A DNA stretch of 18,778 bases, taken from assembly GCA_903933395.1 (NCBI GenBank), contig CAIZKA010000286.1, forward strand, positions 1 to 18,778, read 5' to 3'. Origin of the DNA: an uncultured beta proteobacterium. GTDB taxonomy: Bacteria > Pseudomonadota > Gammaproteobacteria > Burkholderiales > Rhodocyclaceae. The notes beneath the pieces were generated by a model, which was given only the letters and a program-made list of their open reading frames with translations, made no database searches and was not told the origin of the DNA. The position numbers and the translations under genes are program-made. Shown piece by piece: positions 1 to 9,502 of this stretch. Position 1 is the first letter of the stretch. Every line of letters starts with the position of its first letter.

Positions 1-935
<935 letters not shown>

Positions 936-963
936 GCGGGAAAGAGGATTTGGGGTGGGGCGA

Positions 964-986
964 AGCGGGCGTGCATTATGCCCGCT
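964..986. repeat. 7-bp inverted repeat upstream of recQ
   Basis: AGCGGGC (964-970) and GCCCGCT (980-986) are perfect inverted arms with a 9-base AT-rich centre. On the minus strand the centre contains CATAAT, which could be a -10 for recQ, though the best -35 (TTGCCT) is 19 bases away and weak. The arms could form an operator or a small hairpin. No regulator is suggested by the sequence. Confidence 0.35.
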
Positions 987-1012
987 AGTGCAGTGTTGCA
1001 GGCAATTCCAAG

Positions 1013-1081
1013 CGTCATCCCGGGCTTGACCCGGGATCCAGAACGACCGCCGACTGGATTCCGGCTTTCGCCGGAATGACG
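1013..1081 (+). repeat. REP-like double-hairpin repeat, copy 1
   Basis: The element starts with CGTCATCCCGGG and ends with CCGGAATGACG. The left half folds as CCCGGG-CTTGA-CCCGGG and the right half as TTCCGGC-TTTC-GCCGGAA. The halves are imperfect inverted copies of each other around a short core, so the whole is a palindrome of palindromes. A second copy lies at 5329-5402 in the opposite orientation. Such intergenic repeats are common in proteobacterial genomes, and read through they give spurious peptides with VIPGLTRDP. It sits between recQ and the NYN gene and may limit transcription of either. Confidence 0.85.
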
Positions 1082-1171
1082 AAACCATCCGTCGGTGACT
1101 ACCAGTCGTGTTTGCAGGAAACCGCCGGCACGAGGCTGATATCATCCAACTTCAATAACCGGAGTCCCATC

Positions 1172-2002
1172 ATGGCAACAAACCCCGAAATCACCAGCAT
1201 GGCGCTGTTCTGCGACTTCGAGAACGTGGCGCTCGGCGTGCGCGACGCCAAATACGCCCAGTTCGACATCAAGAAAGTGCTGGAGCGCCTGCTGCTCAAG
1301 GGCAGCATCGTGGTCAAGAAGGCCTATTGCGACTGGGCACGCTACAAGGAGTTCAAGGCGCCGATGCACGAGGCCGCCTTCGAACTGATCGAGATCCCCC
1401 ACGTGCGCCAGTCGGGCAAGAATTCGGCCGACATCCGCATGGTGGTGGATGCACTGGACCTCTGCTACACCAAGTCGCACGTCGATACCTTCGTCATCAT
1501 CAGCGGCGATTCGGACTTTTCGCCGTTGGTGTCCAAGCTGCGCGAGAACAACAAGCGCGTGATCGGCGTCGGCGTCAAGGCGGCGACCTCCGACCTGCTC
1601 GCCGCCAACTGCGACGAATTCATTTTCTACGACGACCTGGTGCGCGAACTGCCGGCCAAGAAGCCGCGCGGCGAACGCAAGGCCGCGGCCAAGCCGGCCG
1701 CCAGCGCCGCCGCCAAGCCGAAGGCCGAGGATAAACCCGAAGACCGCAAGCGGCAGGAGGCCATCGACCTCGTCGTCGAAACCGTCGAGGCGCTGGTCAC
1801 CGAGCGCGGCGAGGACGAGAAAATCTGGGGCTCGATGGTCAAGCAGACGCTGAAGCGGCGCAAGCCAGGTTTCAGCGAGTCCTACTACGGCTACCGTTCC
1901 TTCGGTGAATTGCTGGAAGACGCCATGAAGCACAAGCTGCTGATACTCGAACGTGACGAAAAGTCGGGGCAGCACATCATTCGCCTAGCCGCTGAAGACT
2001 GA
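1172..2002 (+). CDS. NYN-domain (LabA/DUF88-like) protein with OST-HTH C-terminal domain
   Basis: 276 residues. Residues 10-157 form a NYN domain, a PIN-like nuclease fold: the acidic set is visible as CDFEN (D15, N18), SADIRM (D87) and SGDSDFSPLV (D113, D115), the positions that hold metal in this fold. A Lys/Ala/Pro-rich linker covers about 162-193. Residues about 196-274 match an OST-HTH/LOTUS domain, including SMVKQTLKRRKPGFSESYYGYRSFGELLEDA, a domain linked to RNA binding. The likely role is RNA processing or turnover, with substrate unknown. The ATG at 1172 is preferred over upstream in-frame starts because GGAG lies 7 bases before it and the domain begins there. The next gene starts 9 bases after the stop, suggesting co-transcription. 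Confidence 0.85.
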   Translation: MATNPEITSMALFCDFENVALGVRDAKYAQFDIKKVLERLLLKGSIVVKKAYCDWARYKEFKAPMHEAAFELIEIPHVRQSGKNSADIRMVVDALDLCYTKSHVDTFVIISGDSDFSPLVSKLRENNKRVIGVGVKAATSDLLAANCDEFIFYDDLVRELPAKKPRGERKAAAKPAASAAAKPKAEDKPEDRKRQEAIDLVVETVEALVTERGEDEKIWGSMVKQTLKRRKPGFSESYYGYRSFGELLEDAMKHKLLILERDEKSGQHIIRLAAED

Positions 2003-2010
2003 GCTCCGGT

Positions 2011-2832
2011 TTGAGCGCGATTCCCGAGATCCGGCCGGAGCAGTCGCTCGAACTGCTCAAGGAACTGCACATCCTGACCCGCGACGGCAAGCTCAACCAG
2101 GACAGCCGGCGCAAGCTCAAGCAGGTCTATCACCTCTACCAGTTCATCGAACCGCTGCTGGCCGAAGTCATGGCGCAACGCGGCGACCTGACGCTGGTCG
2201 ATCACGGCGCCGGCAAGTCCTATCTCGGCTTCATCCTCTATGACCTGTTCCTCAAGTCCAGGGGCAGCGGTCAGGTGTTCGGCATCGAGACGCGAGCCGA
2301 ACTGGTCGAAAAATCCAGCGAACTTGCGCAACGGCTAGGCTTCGCGCGCCTGTCCCTGCTCAATCTATCGGTCGGGGAATCCATCGCCTCGCCGGAACTG
2401 CCGCAGCAGGTCGACATCGTCACCGCGCTGCATGCCTGCGATACGGCGACCGACGATGCCATCCGCTTTGCCCTGCACAAAGAGGCGCAGTTCATCGTGC
2501 TGGTGCCCTGCTGCCAGGCCGAAGTGGCGGCCGTGCTGCGCCGGCACAAGGCCGACTCGCTGGCGAAATCAGCGCTGGCCGAGATCTGGCGCCACCCCAT
2601 CCACACCCGCGAATTCGGCAGCCAGATCACCAACGTGCTGCGCTGCCTGCTGCTCGAAGCCCACGGTTACCAGCTGACGGTCACCGAACTGGTGGGCTGG
2701 GAACACTCGATGAAGAACGAGCTGATCATTGCCCGTCGCGGCGCTGCGCCACGCGGCAACGCACGCGAGCGGCTGACGCATATCCTGCACGAGCTGAAAC
2801 TCGACGATCTCCGGAAGCGCTTCGATTACTGA
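2011..2832 (+). CDS. Class I SAM-dependent methyltransferase (Methyltransf_32 type)
   Basis: 273 residues from a TTG start. The SAM-binding loop is seen as LVDHGAGKSYLGFIL (about 62-76), with an acidic end of strand 2 at GIETR (91-95). HACDTATDDAI (141-151) and VPCCQ (165-169) are characteristic of the Methyltransf_32 group, whose eukaryotic relatives include tRNA methyltransferase TRM13-like and METTL25-like proteins. Substrate is unknown; RNA is a reasonable guess given the upstream NYN/OST-HTH gene, but this is inference. No ATG exists in frame before residue 54, and a stop lies just upstream at 1993-1995, so TTG 2011 is the best start (CTG at 1999 is the only alternative). The gene converges on the transporter gene that follows. 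Confidence 0.85.
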   Translation: MSAIPEIRPEQSLELLKELHILTRDGKLNQDSRRKLKQVYHLYQFIEPLLAEVMAQRGDLTLVDHGAGKSYLGFILYDLFLKSRGSGQVFGIETRAELVEKSSELAQRLGFARLSLLNLSVGESIASPELPQQVDIVTALHACDTATDDAIRFALHKEAQFIVLVPCCQAEVAAVLRRHKADSLAKSALAEIWRHPIHTREFGSQITNVLRCLLLEAHGYQLTVTELVGWEHSMKNELIIARRGAAPRGNARERLTHILHELKLDDLRKRFDY

Positions 2833-2868
2833 ATGCGAGAGTCGGCGCCGGCGCTACGGCGATTCCGC

Positions 2869-4050
2869 CTAATCCACCTTGCCGTAGTTCGCCAGCATGC
2901 GGGTGCCGGCGAACAGGATGACGCCGACCGTGGCGCTGATCGAGGCCAACGGTAGCAAGGTGCCGTCATGGCTGCCACCCACCCACATGCCGGCCAGCAG
3001 CGCGGCGTACATCGTGGCGCAGCCGAACAGGCCGGCGGCCGCGCCGGCTTTGTCCGGGAAGGGGGCGAGCGAGCCGGACTGGGCGCAGGGGAAGTTCATG
3101 CCGTGGGCCGTCATGACCACGAACTGGGCCATCACCACCAGCGTCCAGTGACTGATGCCGGCCAGCACCAGCAGCAGGAAACCCAGGCCGCCCATCATGC
3201 CGAGTGTGGTGCCCAGTGCCAGTACGCGCGCCACACCGATGCGGCCGAGCAGGCGGCGGCAGATCAGCGTGCCGCCCAGGTAGCCGCAGACACCGAAGGC
3301 GAACAGATAGCCGTAATACTGGGTCGGCACACCGAGGACCTTGATCAGGACGAAGGGGGTGCCGGATATGAAAACGAATATCGAGGCATAGGAGAGCGAG
3401 CCGGGCAGGGCGTAGGCCCAGAAGGCCGGCGTGCGCAGCACATCGAGGTAGGCGCGGGCGAGCCTGGCGGGATGCATCGAGCTCGCGTGCCGCTGCAGGT
3501 TGGATTCGGTCAGGTGGCGCATGGCGGCGATCCAGGCCGCCAGGCCGGCCAGCGCCAGCGTGACGAAGGCCGCGCGCCAGCCGAAGGCCACCTGCAGGTA
3601 ACCGCCGAGGATGGGCCCGAAGATCGGCGCCAGCGACAGCAGCGACAGGGCCTTTGCCAGCACGCGGGCGCCTTCGGCCGGCGCGTAGGCATCGCGCACG
3701 ATGGCGCGCGCCACGACCACCGCGGTGCAGGCACCGACGGCCTGGACGAAGCGTGCCGCGATCAGCCAGTCGAGGTTCGGCGCCAGGGCGCAGGCCAATC
3801 CGGACACGAGGTAGAGGGCCAGGCCGCCGATCAGCACCGGGCGGCGGCCGTAGCGGTCGGAGAGCGGGCCGCTGACGAGCTGCGCGGTGCCGAAGCCGAA
3901 GACGAACAGCGACAGGGTCTGCTGCACGGCCGCCGGGGTGACGCCGAAATCCTGCGCCATGCCGGGCAGGGAGGCGAGGTAGAGGTCCGTCGACAAAGGC
4001 TGCAGCATCATGCAGCCGGTGACCAGCCAGAGCAGGGTGGTGGCGCTCAT
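2869..4050 (-). CDS. Bcr/CflA-family multidrug efflux transporter (MFS)
   Basis: 393 residues with about 12 hydrophobic segments, an inner-membrane proton-coupled drug exporter of the major facilitator superfamily. TM1 reads LLWLVTGCMMLQPLSTDLYL with an acidic residue (D22), as in drug:H+ antiporter-1 members. The conserved loop 2-3 motif is GPLSDRYGRRP (61-71), and the TM5 region LAPIFGPILGGYL carries the antiporter motif C pattern. The length is typical of Bcr/CflA proteins. The ATG at 4050 is preferred; a GTG at 4083 would add 11 residues and overlap smpB by 8 bases. It lies directly downstream of smpB on the same strand. Substrate cannot be told. Confidence 0.88.
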   Translation of the reverse strand: MSATTLLWLVTGCMMLQPLSTDLYLASLPGMAQDFGVTPAAVQQTLSLFVFGFGTAQLVSGPLSDRYGRRPVLIGGLALYLVSGLACALAPNLDWLIAARFVQAVGACTAVVVARAIVRDAYAPAEGARVLAKALSLLSLAPIFGPILGGYLQVAFGWRAAFVTLALAGLAAWIAAMRHLTESNLQRHASSMHPARLARAYLDVLRTPAFWAYALPGSLSYASIFVFISGTPFVLIKVLGVPTQYYGYLFAFGVCGYLGGTLICRRLLGRIGVARVLALGTTLGMMGGLGFLLLVLAGISHWTLVVMAQFVVMTAHGMNFPCAQSGSLAPFPDKAGAAAGLFGCATMYAALLAGMWVGGSHDGTLLPLASISATVGVILFAGTRMLANYGKVD

Positions 4051-4075
4051 CGGCTCGCGCGCAGGACGCGACGGA

Positions 4076-4525
4076 TCAGCCACGCTTGTCGCGCATCACG
4101 CGGGCTTTCTCGCGCACCCAGTCGCGGTCTTTCTCGGCGTCGCGCTTGTCGTGCTGCTTCTTGCCCTTGGCCAGCCCGACCGACAGCTTGACGCGGCCTT
4201 TGTTGTAGTGGAGGTCGAGAGGCACCAGCGTGTATCCGGCGCGTTCCACCTTGCCGATCAGCTTGCTGATTTCCGAGGCGTTGAGCAGCAGCTTGCGCGT
4301 GCGCACCGGGTCGGGGTTTACATGGGTCGAGGCCGAGAGCAGCGGCGTGATGTGGGCGCCGATGAGGAAGACCTCGCCGCGCTTGAGCACCACGTAGGCT
4401 TCCTTGATCTGCGCCCGCCCGGCGCGGATCGCCTTCACTTCCCAGCCTTCGAGTACCAGGCCGGCCTCGTAGCGCTCTTCTATGAAGTAATCGTGGAAAG
4501 CCTTTTTGTTGTCGGCGATGCTCAT
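4076..4525 (-). CDS. smpB: SsrA-binding protein SmpB
   Basis: 149 residues. SmpB binds tmRNA and brings it to stalled ribosomes for trans-translation. The N terminus MSIADNKKAFHDYFIEERYEAGLVLEGWEVKAIRAG is the conserved beta-barrel start, followed by VFLIGAHITPLLSASTHVNPDPVRTRKLLL, and the lysine/arginine-rich tail GKKQHDKRDAEKDRDWVREKARVMRDKRG is the part that enters the decoding centre. The ATG at 4525 gives the standard family start; a TTG four codons upstream is unlikely. The gene diverges from ratA, an arrangement widely conserved in beta- and gammaproteobacteria. Confidence 0.97.
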   Translation of the reverse strand: MSIADNKKAFHDYFIEERYEAGLVLEGWEVKAIRAGRAQIKEAYVVLKRGEVFLIGAHITPLLSASTHVNPDPVRTRKLLLNASEISKLIGKVERAGYTLVPLDLHYNKGRVKLSVGLAKGKKQHDKRDAEKDRDWVREKARVMRDKRG

Positions 4526-4580
4526 GGGGCGGCGCAAAAAATATGTGGCATTCTACTGCACCCGTCTACGCGACTCTCCC

Positions 4581-5012
4581 ATGGCCCTGGTCGAAAAATC
4601 GGTACTGATCGAACGCACGCCGGCGCAGATGTTCGCCCTCGTCGACCGGATCGAGGACTATCCGCAATTCCTGCCCTGGTGCGGCGGCACCGAGTTGCAC
4701 GAACGCACGCCGACGCGCACCGCGGCGACGGTACGCATCAATTACCACGGCCTCAAGTCGCATTTCTCGACCGAAAACATCAAGGTCGAGCCGACGCTGA
4801 TGGACATCCGCCTGACCGACGGGCCCTTCGCCCACATGGACGGACACTGGCGCTTTACGCCACTGGGCGAGACCGCCTGCAAGGTAGAATTCCGCCTGCA
4901 CTACGAGTTTTCCAGTCATCTGCTGGAAAAAGTGCTCGGTCCGGTGTTCAACCACATCGCCAACACCTTCGTCGATTCCTTCGTCAAAAGAGCACAAACA
5001 GTCTATGGCTGA
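4581..5012 (+). CDS. ratA: RatA-family START/cyclase-like protein
   Basis: 143 residues of the RatA/Coq10 START-like (polyketide cyclase) family. The E. coli homologue was reported to bind the 50S subunit and block subunit joining; Coq10 relatives bind ubiquinone, so the true role here is open. The pattern MALVEKSVLIERTPAQMFALVDRIEDYPQFLPWC, then the strand-rich middle and the C-terminal helix LEKVLGPVFNHIANTFVDSFVKRA, matches the family over its full length. The ATG at 4581 fits the family N terminus; an upstream in-frame start would overlap smpB. Its stop overlaps the rnfH start by 8 bases, indicating translational coupling. Confidence 0.93.
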   Translation: MALVEKSVLIERTPAQMFALVDRIEDYPQFLPWCGGTELHERTPTRTAATVRINYHGLKSHFSTENIKVEPTLMDIRLTDGPFAHMDGHWRFTPLGETACKVEFRLHYEFSSHLLEKVLGPVFNHIANTFVDSFVKRAQTVYG

Positions 5013-5325
5013 AACCATCCACGTCGAGCTTGTGTATGCCATGCCGGCGATCCAGGACGTCATCGAACTGAATCTTCCCGCCGGCAGCACCGTCGGCCAG
5101 GCCATCGAAGCCTCGGGCCTGCTGGCGAAGCACCCGGAGATCGACCTGACGAAGAACAAGCTCGGCATCTACGCCAAGCTGGCCAAGCTCGACACGGCCT
5201 TGCGCGACCGCGACCGGGTGGAAATTTACCGGCCCCTGATCGCCGACCCCAAGGAAGTGCGCAAGCAGCGCGCAGCCGAGGGGAAAGTCATGAAAAAAGG
5301 TGGCGGCGAGGCTGGCGACGCCTGA
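5005..5325 (+). CDS. rnfH: RnfH family protein (UPF0125)
   Basis: 106 residues with a beta-grasp, ubiquitin-like fold. The family signature is clear: HVELVYAMPAIQDVIELNLPAGSTVGQAIEASGLL, then KLGIYAKLAKLDTALRDRDRVEIYRPLIADPKEVRKQRA. Despite the name, the gene is usually found next to ratA and smpB rather than with rnf genes, and its function is not established. It starts inside the last codons of ratA. The lysine/glycine-rich tail after residue 92 is variable. The second REP-like element follows 3 bases after the stop. Confidence 0.93.
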   Translation: MAETIHVELVYAMPAIQDVIELNLPAGSTVGQAIEASGLLAKHPEIDLTKNKLGIYAKLAKLDTALRDRDRVEIYRPLIADPKEVRKQRAAEGKVMKKGGGEAGDA

Positions 5326-5328
5326 TTT

Positions 5329-5402
5329 CGTCATTCCGGCGAATGCCGGAATCCAGGCTTTCGGCGTAAAAAACTGGATCCCGGGTCAAGCCCGGGATGA
5401 CG
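5329..5402 (-). repeat. REP-like double-hairpin repeat, copy 2
   Basis: Inverse-orientation copy of the element at 1013-1081. It begins CGTCATTCCGGC and ends CCCGGGATGACG, with the GC-rich hairpins in reversed order and a different core that includes six A residues. It lies immediately after the rnfH stop codon, so it probably protects the 3' end of the ratA-rnfH transcript or ends it. The spacing of only 3 bases from the stop is notable. Confidence 0.85.
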
Positions 5403-5433
5403 CTCGACAGGAAAATTGAAGATTGTTGCGCTA

Positions 5434-5450
5434 CACAAGCATGGCTTGTG
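5434..5450. promoter_or_regulatory. 17-bp inverted repeat upstream of guaB
   Basis: CACAAGC and GCTTGTG are perfect 7-base arms around a 3-base centre. The site lies about 60 bases upstream of the likely guaB -10. The position and symmetry fit a dimeric regulator site, but the sequence does not match the purine repressor palindrome I know from enterobacteria, and no regulator is assigned. Confidence 0.35.
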
Positions 5451-5510
5451 CGCACATGCGACCGCCCGGCGACACGGCGCGGGGCCAAATAAGCGGCCCG
5501 CGCTCTCGCG

Positions 5511-5535
5511 TATAATGCGTTTTTGGAACGAAGGA
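5511..5535 (+). promoter_or_regulatory. guaB -10 element and ribosome binding site
   Basis: A perfect TATAAT (5511-5516) lies 26 bases before the guaB ATG. A Shine-Dalgarno AAGGA at 5531-5535 has a 7-base spacer. No good -35 hexamer is found at the standard distance, so the promoter may depend on an activator. Confidence 0.55.
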
Positions 5536-5542
5536 ATTTACT

Positions 5543-7003
5543 ATGCGACTGCTCCAGAAGGCGCTGACGTTTGACGACGTCCTCCTGGTACCCGCCCATT
5601 CGGCGATCCTCCCCCGCGATGTCAGCCTCGCCACCCGCCTCACCCGCAAGATCCAGTTGAACCTGCCTTTGCTCTCCGCCGCCATGGATACGGTGACGGA
5701 AGCGCGCCTGGCGATTGCCTTGGCGCAGGAAGGCGGCATGGGCATCGTGCACAAGAACCTCAATCCCAAGGCGCAGGCCGCCGAGGTGGCCAAGGTCAAG
5801 CGTTTCGAGTCCGGCGTGCTGAAAGACCCGATTACCGTGTCGCCGACCATGAGCGTGCGCGAGGTGCTGGCGCTGACGCGCAGCTACCGCATTTCCGGCC
5901 TGCCCGTGGTGGATAACGGCGTGGTGGTCGGCATCGTCACCAACCGCGATACGCGTTTCGAGACCAACCTCGACCAGGCGGTAGGCAACATCATGACGCC
6001 GCGCGAACGGCTGATCACGGTGATGGAGGGAAGCTCGCCGGAGGAAGCCAAGGCCCTGATGCACAAGCATCGCCTGGAGCGTGTGCTGGTGGTCAATGCC
6101 GCCTTCCAGTTGCGCGGCCTGGTCACCGTCAAGGACATCCTCAAATCCAGCGAGCACCCGTTTGCCTGCAAGGACGAACAGGGTCACCTGCGGGTCGGCG
6201 CCGCGATCGGTGTCGGCGAAGGCACCGAGGAACGCGCCGAACTGCTGGCCGAGGCCGGCGTCGACGTGATCGTGGTCGATACCGCCCACGGCCATTCCGA
6301 AGGCGTGCTCAAGCGCGTGCAATGGGTCAAGAAGAATTTCCCGCAGGTCGAAGTGATCGGCGGCAACATCGCCACGGCCAGCGCGGCCAAGGCATTGGTC
6401 GATCACGGCGCTGACGGCGTCAAGGTGGGCATCGGCCCCGGCTCGATCTGCACCACGCGCATCGTCGCCGGTGTCGGCGTGCCGCAGATCACGGCCGTCG
6501 AAATGGTCGCCAACGCCCTGGATCCGACAGGCATACCCTTGATCGCCGATGGCGGCATCCGCTTTTCCGGCGACATTTCCAAGGCCATCGCGGCCGGTGC
6601 CAATTCGGTGATGCTGGGCGGACTCTTCGCCGGCACCGAGGAAGCCCCCGGCGAGACCGTGCTCTACCAGGGGCGCTCCTACAAGGCCTATCGCGGCATG
6701 GGTAGCCTGGGGGCGATGAAGGACGGCGCGGCCGATCGCTACTTCCAGGATTCCGACGCCAACGTCGAAAAGCTGGTTCCCGAAGGCATCGAAGGTCGCG
6801 TGCCTTACAAGGGACCGGTCATCGCCGTGATCCACCAGCTGATGGGCGGCTTGCGTTCCTCGATGGGCTATGTCGGCTGCGCCACCATCGACGAAATGCG
6901 GGAGAGGGCGGAATTCGTCGAAATCACCTCGGCCGGCATCCGCGAATCGCACGTGCACGACGTGCAGATCACCAAGGAAGCACCGAACTACCACATCGAC
7001 TGA
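5543..7003 (+). CDS. guaB: Inosine-5'-monophosphate dehydrogenase
   Basis: 486 residues, the usual bacterial length. It oxidises IMP to XMP with NAD+, the first committed step to GMP. The N terminus LTFDDVLLVPAHSAILPRDVSL is the family signature. A CBS pair occupies about residues 93-205, inserted in the TIM barrel as in other IMPDHs. The catalytic cysteine is C303 in GIGPGSICTTR, and the phosphate-binding and flap regions follow (IPLIADGGIRFSGD; YRGMGSLGAM; DRYFQ). A good Shine-Dalgarno supports the start. guaA follows 59 bases after the stop and completes the pathway. Confidence 0.98.
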   Translation: MRLLQKALTFDDVLLVPAHSAILPRDVSLATRLTRKIQLNLPLLSAAMDTVTEARLAIALAQEGGMGIVHKNLNPKAQAAEVAKVKRFESGVLKDPITVSPTMSVREVLALTRSYRISGLPVVDNGVVVGIVTNRDTRFETNLDQAVGNIMTPRERLITVMEGSSPEEAKALMHKHRLERVLVVNAAFQLRGLVTVKDILKSSEHPFACKDEQGHLRVGAAIGVGEGTEERAELLAEAGVDVIVVDTAHGHSEGVLKRVQWVKKNFPQVEVIGGNIATASAAKALVDHGADGVKVGIGPGSICTTRIVAGVGVPQITAVEMVANALDPTGIPLIADGGIRFSGDISKAIAAGANSVMLGGLFAGTEEAPGETVLYQGRSYKAYRGMGSLGAMKDGAADRYFQDSDANVEKLVPEGIEGRVPYKGPVIAVIHQLMGGLRSSMGYVGCATIDEMRERAEFVEITSAGIRESHVHDVQITKEAPNYHID

Positions 7004-7019
7004 TTTTGTTTCCGACGGC

Positions 7020-7041
7020 AAAGGCGGCTACGGCCGCTTTT
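7020..7041 (+). terminator. Hairpin followed by short T run between guaB and guaA
   Basis: AAAG and CGGC on the left pair with GCCG and CTTTT on the right around a TACG tetraloop, with one bulged G. The T run is only four bases. It may be a partial terminator or attenuator that lowers guaA relative to guaB, or a processing site. No longer T tract is present, so full termination is unlikely. Confidence 0.35.
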
Positions 7042-7062
7042 GTCATTTCAGGGATTCCGGCC

Positions 7063-8628
<1,566 letters not shown>

Positions 8629-8641
8629 CCCAAATCATATG

Positions 8642-8678
8642 CAAAACTATTGATTATTTGTCTAGTTTTGAGTATGTT
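8642..8678 (+). promoter_or_regulatory. Promoter and inverted-repeat operator of the AbiE pair
   Basis: A sigma70-like promoter reads TTGATT (8650-8655), a 17-base spacer, then TATGTT (8673-8678). Perfect 8-base inverted arms CAAAACTA (8642-8649) and TAGTTTTG (8663-8670), centred 21 bp apart, flank and overlap the -35. AbiEi antitoxins are known to repress their own promoter by binding inverted repeats, so this is the likely site. The antitoxin ATG lies 6 bases after the -10, which implies a nearly leaderless transcript. The stretch is far more AT-rich than its surroundings. Confidence 0.65.
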
Positions 8679-8683
8679 ATGGC

Positions 8684-9502
8684 ATGGCTTCCCTCGATTC
8701 TTACCTCGACGATCTGCTCAGGCACGGCCGTGCCTGCTTCTCCCGGAATGATGTATCCGCTGCGCTGGGCCTAAAGCCGCAGGCACTAGCCGCAGCGCTC
8801 ACGCGGGCAATCAGCAAGCACCGGCTGGCGAACCCCCGGCACGGCTTCTATCTGATCCTGCGCCCCGAAGACCAGATTGCCGGCGCGCCAGACCCAGTGA
8901 AGTGGATTGATCCGCTGATGAAGCATCAGGGGATCGACTATCGCATTTCGTTGCTGCGCGCGGCGGCATTCCACGGCTCGTCGCATCAGGCCAGCATGGT
9001 CTTCCAGGTCGTGGTCCCGAGGCAGTTGCGGGACTTCGATTTGGGTCGTCACCGCCTTCAGTTCCTCTATCAGGGGGCCGAGGCATTCATTCAACTAAAT
9101 AAGCCCGAGCTGGTCGGTCAGATGAAGAGCGATGCCGGCTTCGCAAAGGTGGCCGGCGTCGAGCTGACGCTGCTCGACTGCGTGCGTTACTTCCACAAGG
9201 CGGCCGGCATTAACGGCGTCGCGCAGATCGCCAAGGATATCGGCGCAAATGCGAATCCGCGCACGCTGGCAAAGGCGGCTGCCGAGTACGAAAACTCGGC
9301 TGTACGTCGGCTCGGCTATTTGCTCGAACGGGCAGGGCACGGTCGCCAGGCCCGTGCGCTGGAGCCGTTCGTCAAGCAGGCCAAAACGACGTTGCCACTG
9401 GATCCCGCCGTGAAGCCTATCGTGGCCGCATTGGCGCAGGCCCATGAGAGAAACCTGAAATGGAAACTCACGATCAATGAAACGGTGGAGATCTCGGAAT
9501 GA
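8684..9502 (+). CDS. AbiEi-type antitoxin, type IV toxin-antitoxin system
   Basis: 272 residues. AbiEi antitoxins counter the cognate nucleotidyltransferase toxin without stable contact and repress their own promoter through an N-terminal winged helix. Here residues about 1-60 (YLDDLLRHGRACFSRNDVSAALGLKPQALAAALTRAISKHRLANPRHGFYLIL) form that winged helix, ending in the usual GFYLI strand. The rest resembles the AbiEi C-terminal domain: PVKWIDPLMKHQGIDYRISLLRAAAFHG, VPRQLRDFDLGRHRLQFLY and VELTLLDCVRYFHKAAGINGVAQI. The start at 8684 has no Shine-Dalgarno and directly follows the promoter -10, so leaderless translation is suspected. Its stop overlaps the toxin start (ATGA, 9499-9502), showing coupling. 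Confidence 0.88.
   Translation: MASLDSYLDDLLRHGRACFSRNDVSAALGLKPQALAAALTRAISKHRLANPRHGFYLILRPEDQIAGAPDPVKWIDPLMKHQGIDYRISLLRAAAFHGSSHQASMVFQVVVPRQLRDFDLGRHRLQFLYQGAEAFIQLNKPELVGQMKSDAGFAKVAGVELTLLDCVRYFHKAAGINGVAQIAKDIGANANPRTLAKAAAEYENSAVRRLGYLLERAGHGRQARALEPFVKQAKTTLPLDPAVKPIVAALAQAHERNLKWKLTINETVEISE

Noticed and set aside
2845..2854. GCGCCGGCGC palindrome between the convergent methyltransferase and exporter genes
   Set aside because: It is short, has no T run on either side, and such GC palindromes are expected in DNA of this composition.
2968..4191. Long open frame on the plus strand opposite the drug exporter
   Set aside because: The translation is rich in Arg, Gly, Gln, His and Ala without family motifs; it is the antisense shadow of a GC-rich membrane protein gene.
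5288..7021. 577-codon minus-strand frame covering guaB with VIPGLTRDP
   Set aside because: It is antisense to guaB and its VIPGLTRDP tail is translation of the REP-like repeat, a well-known false protein.
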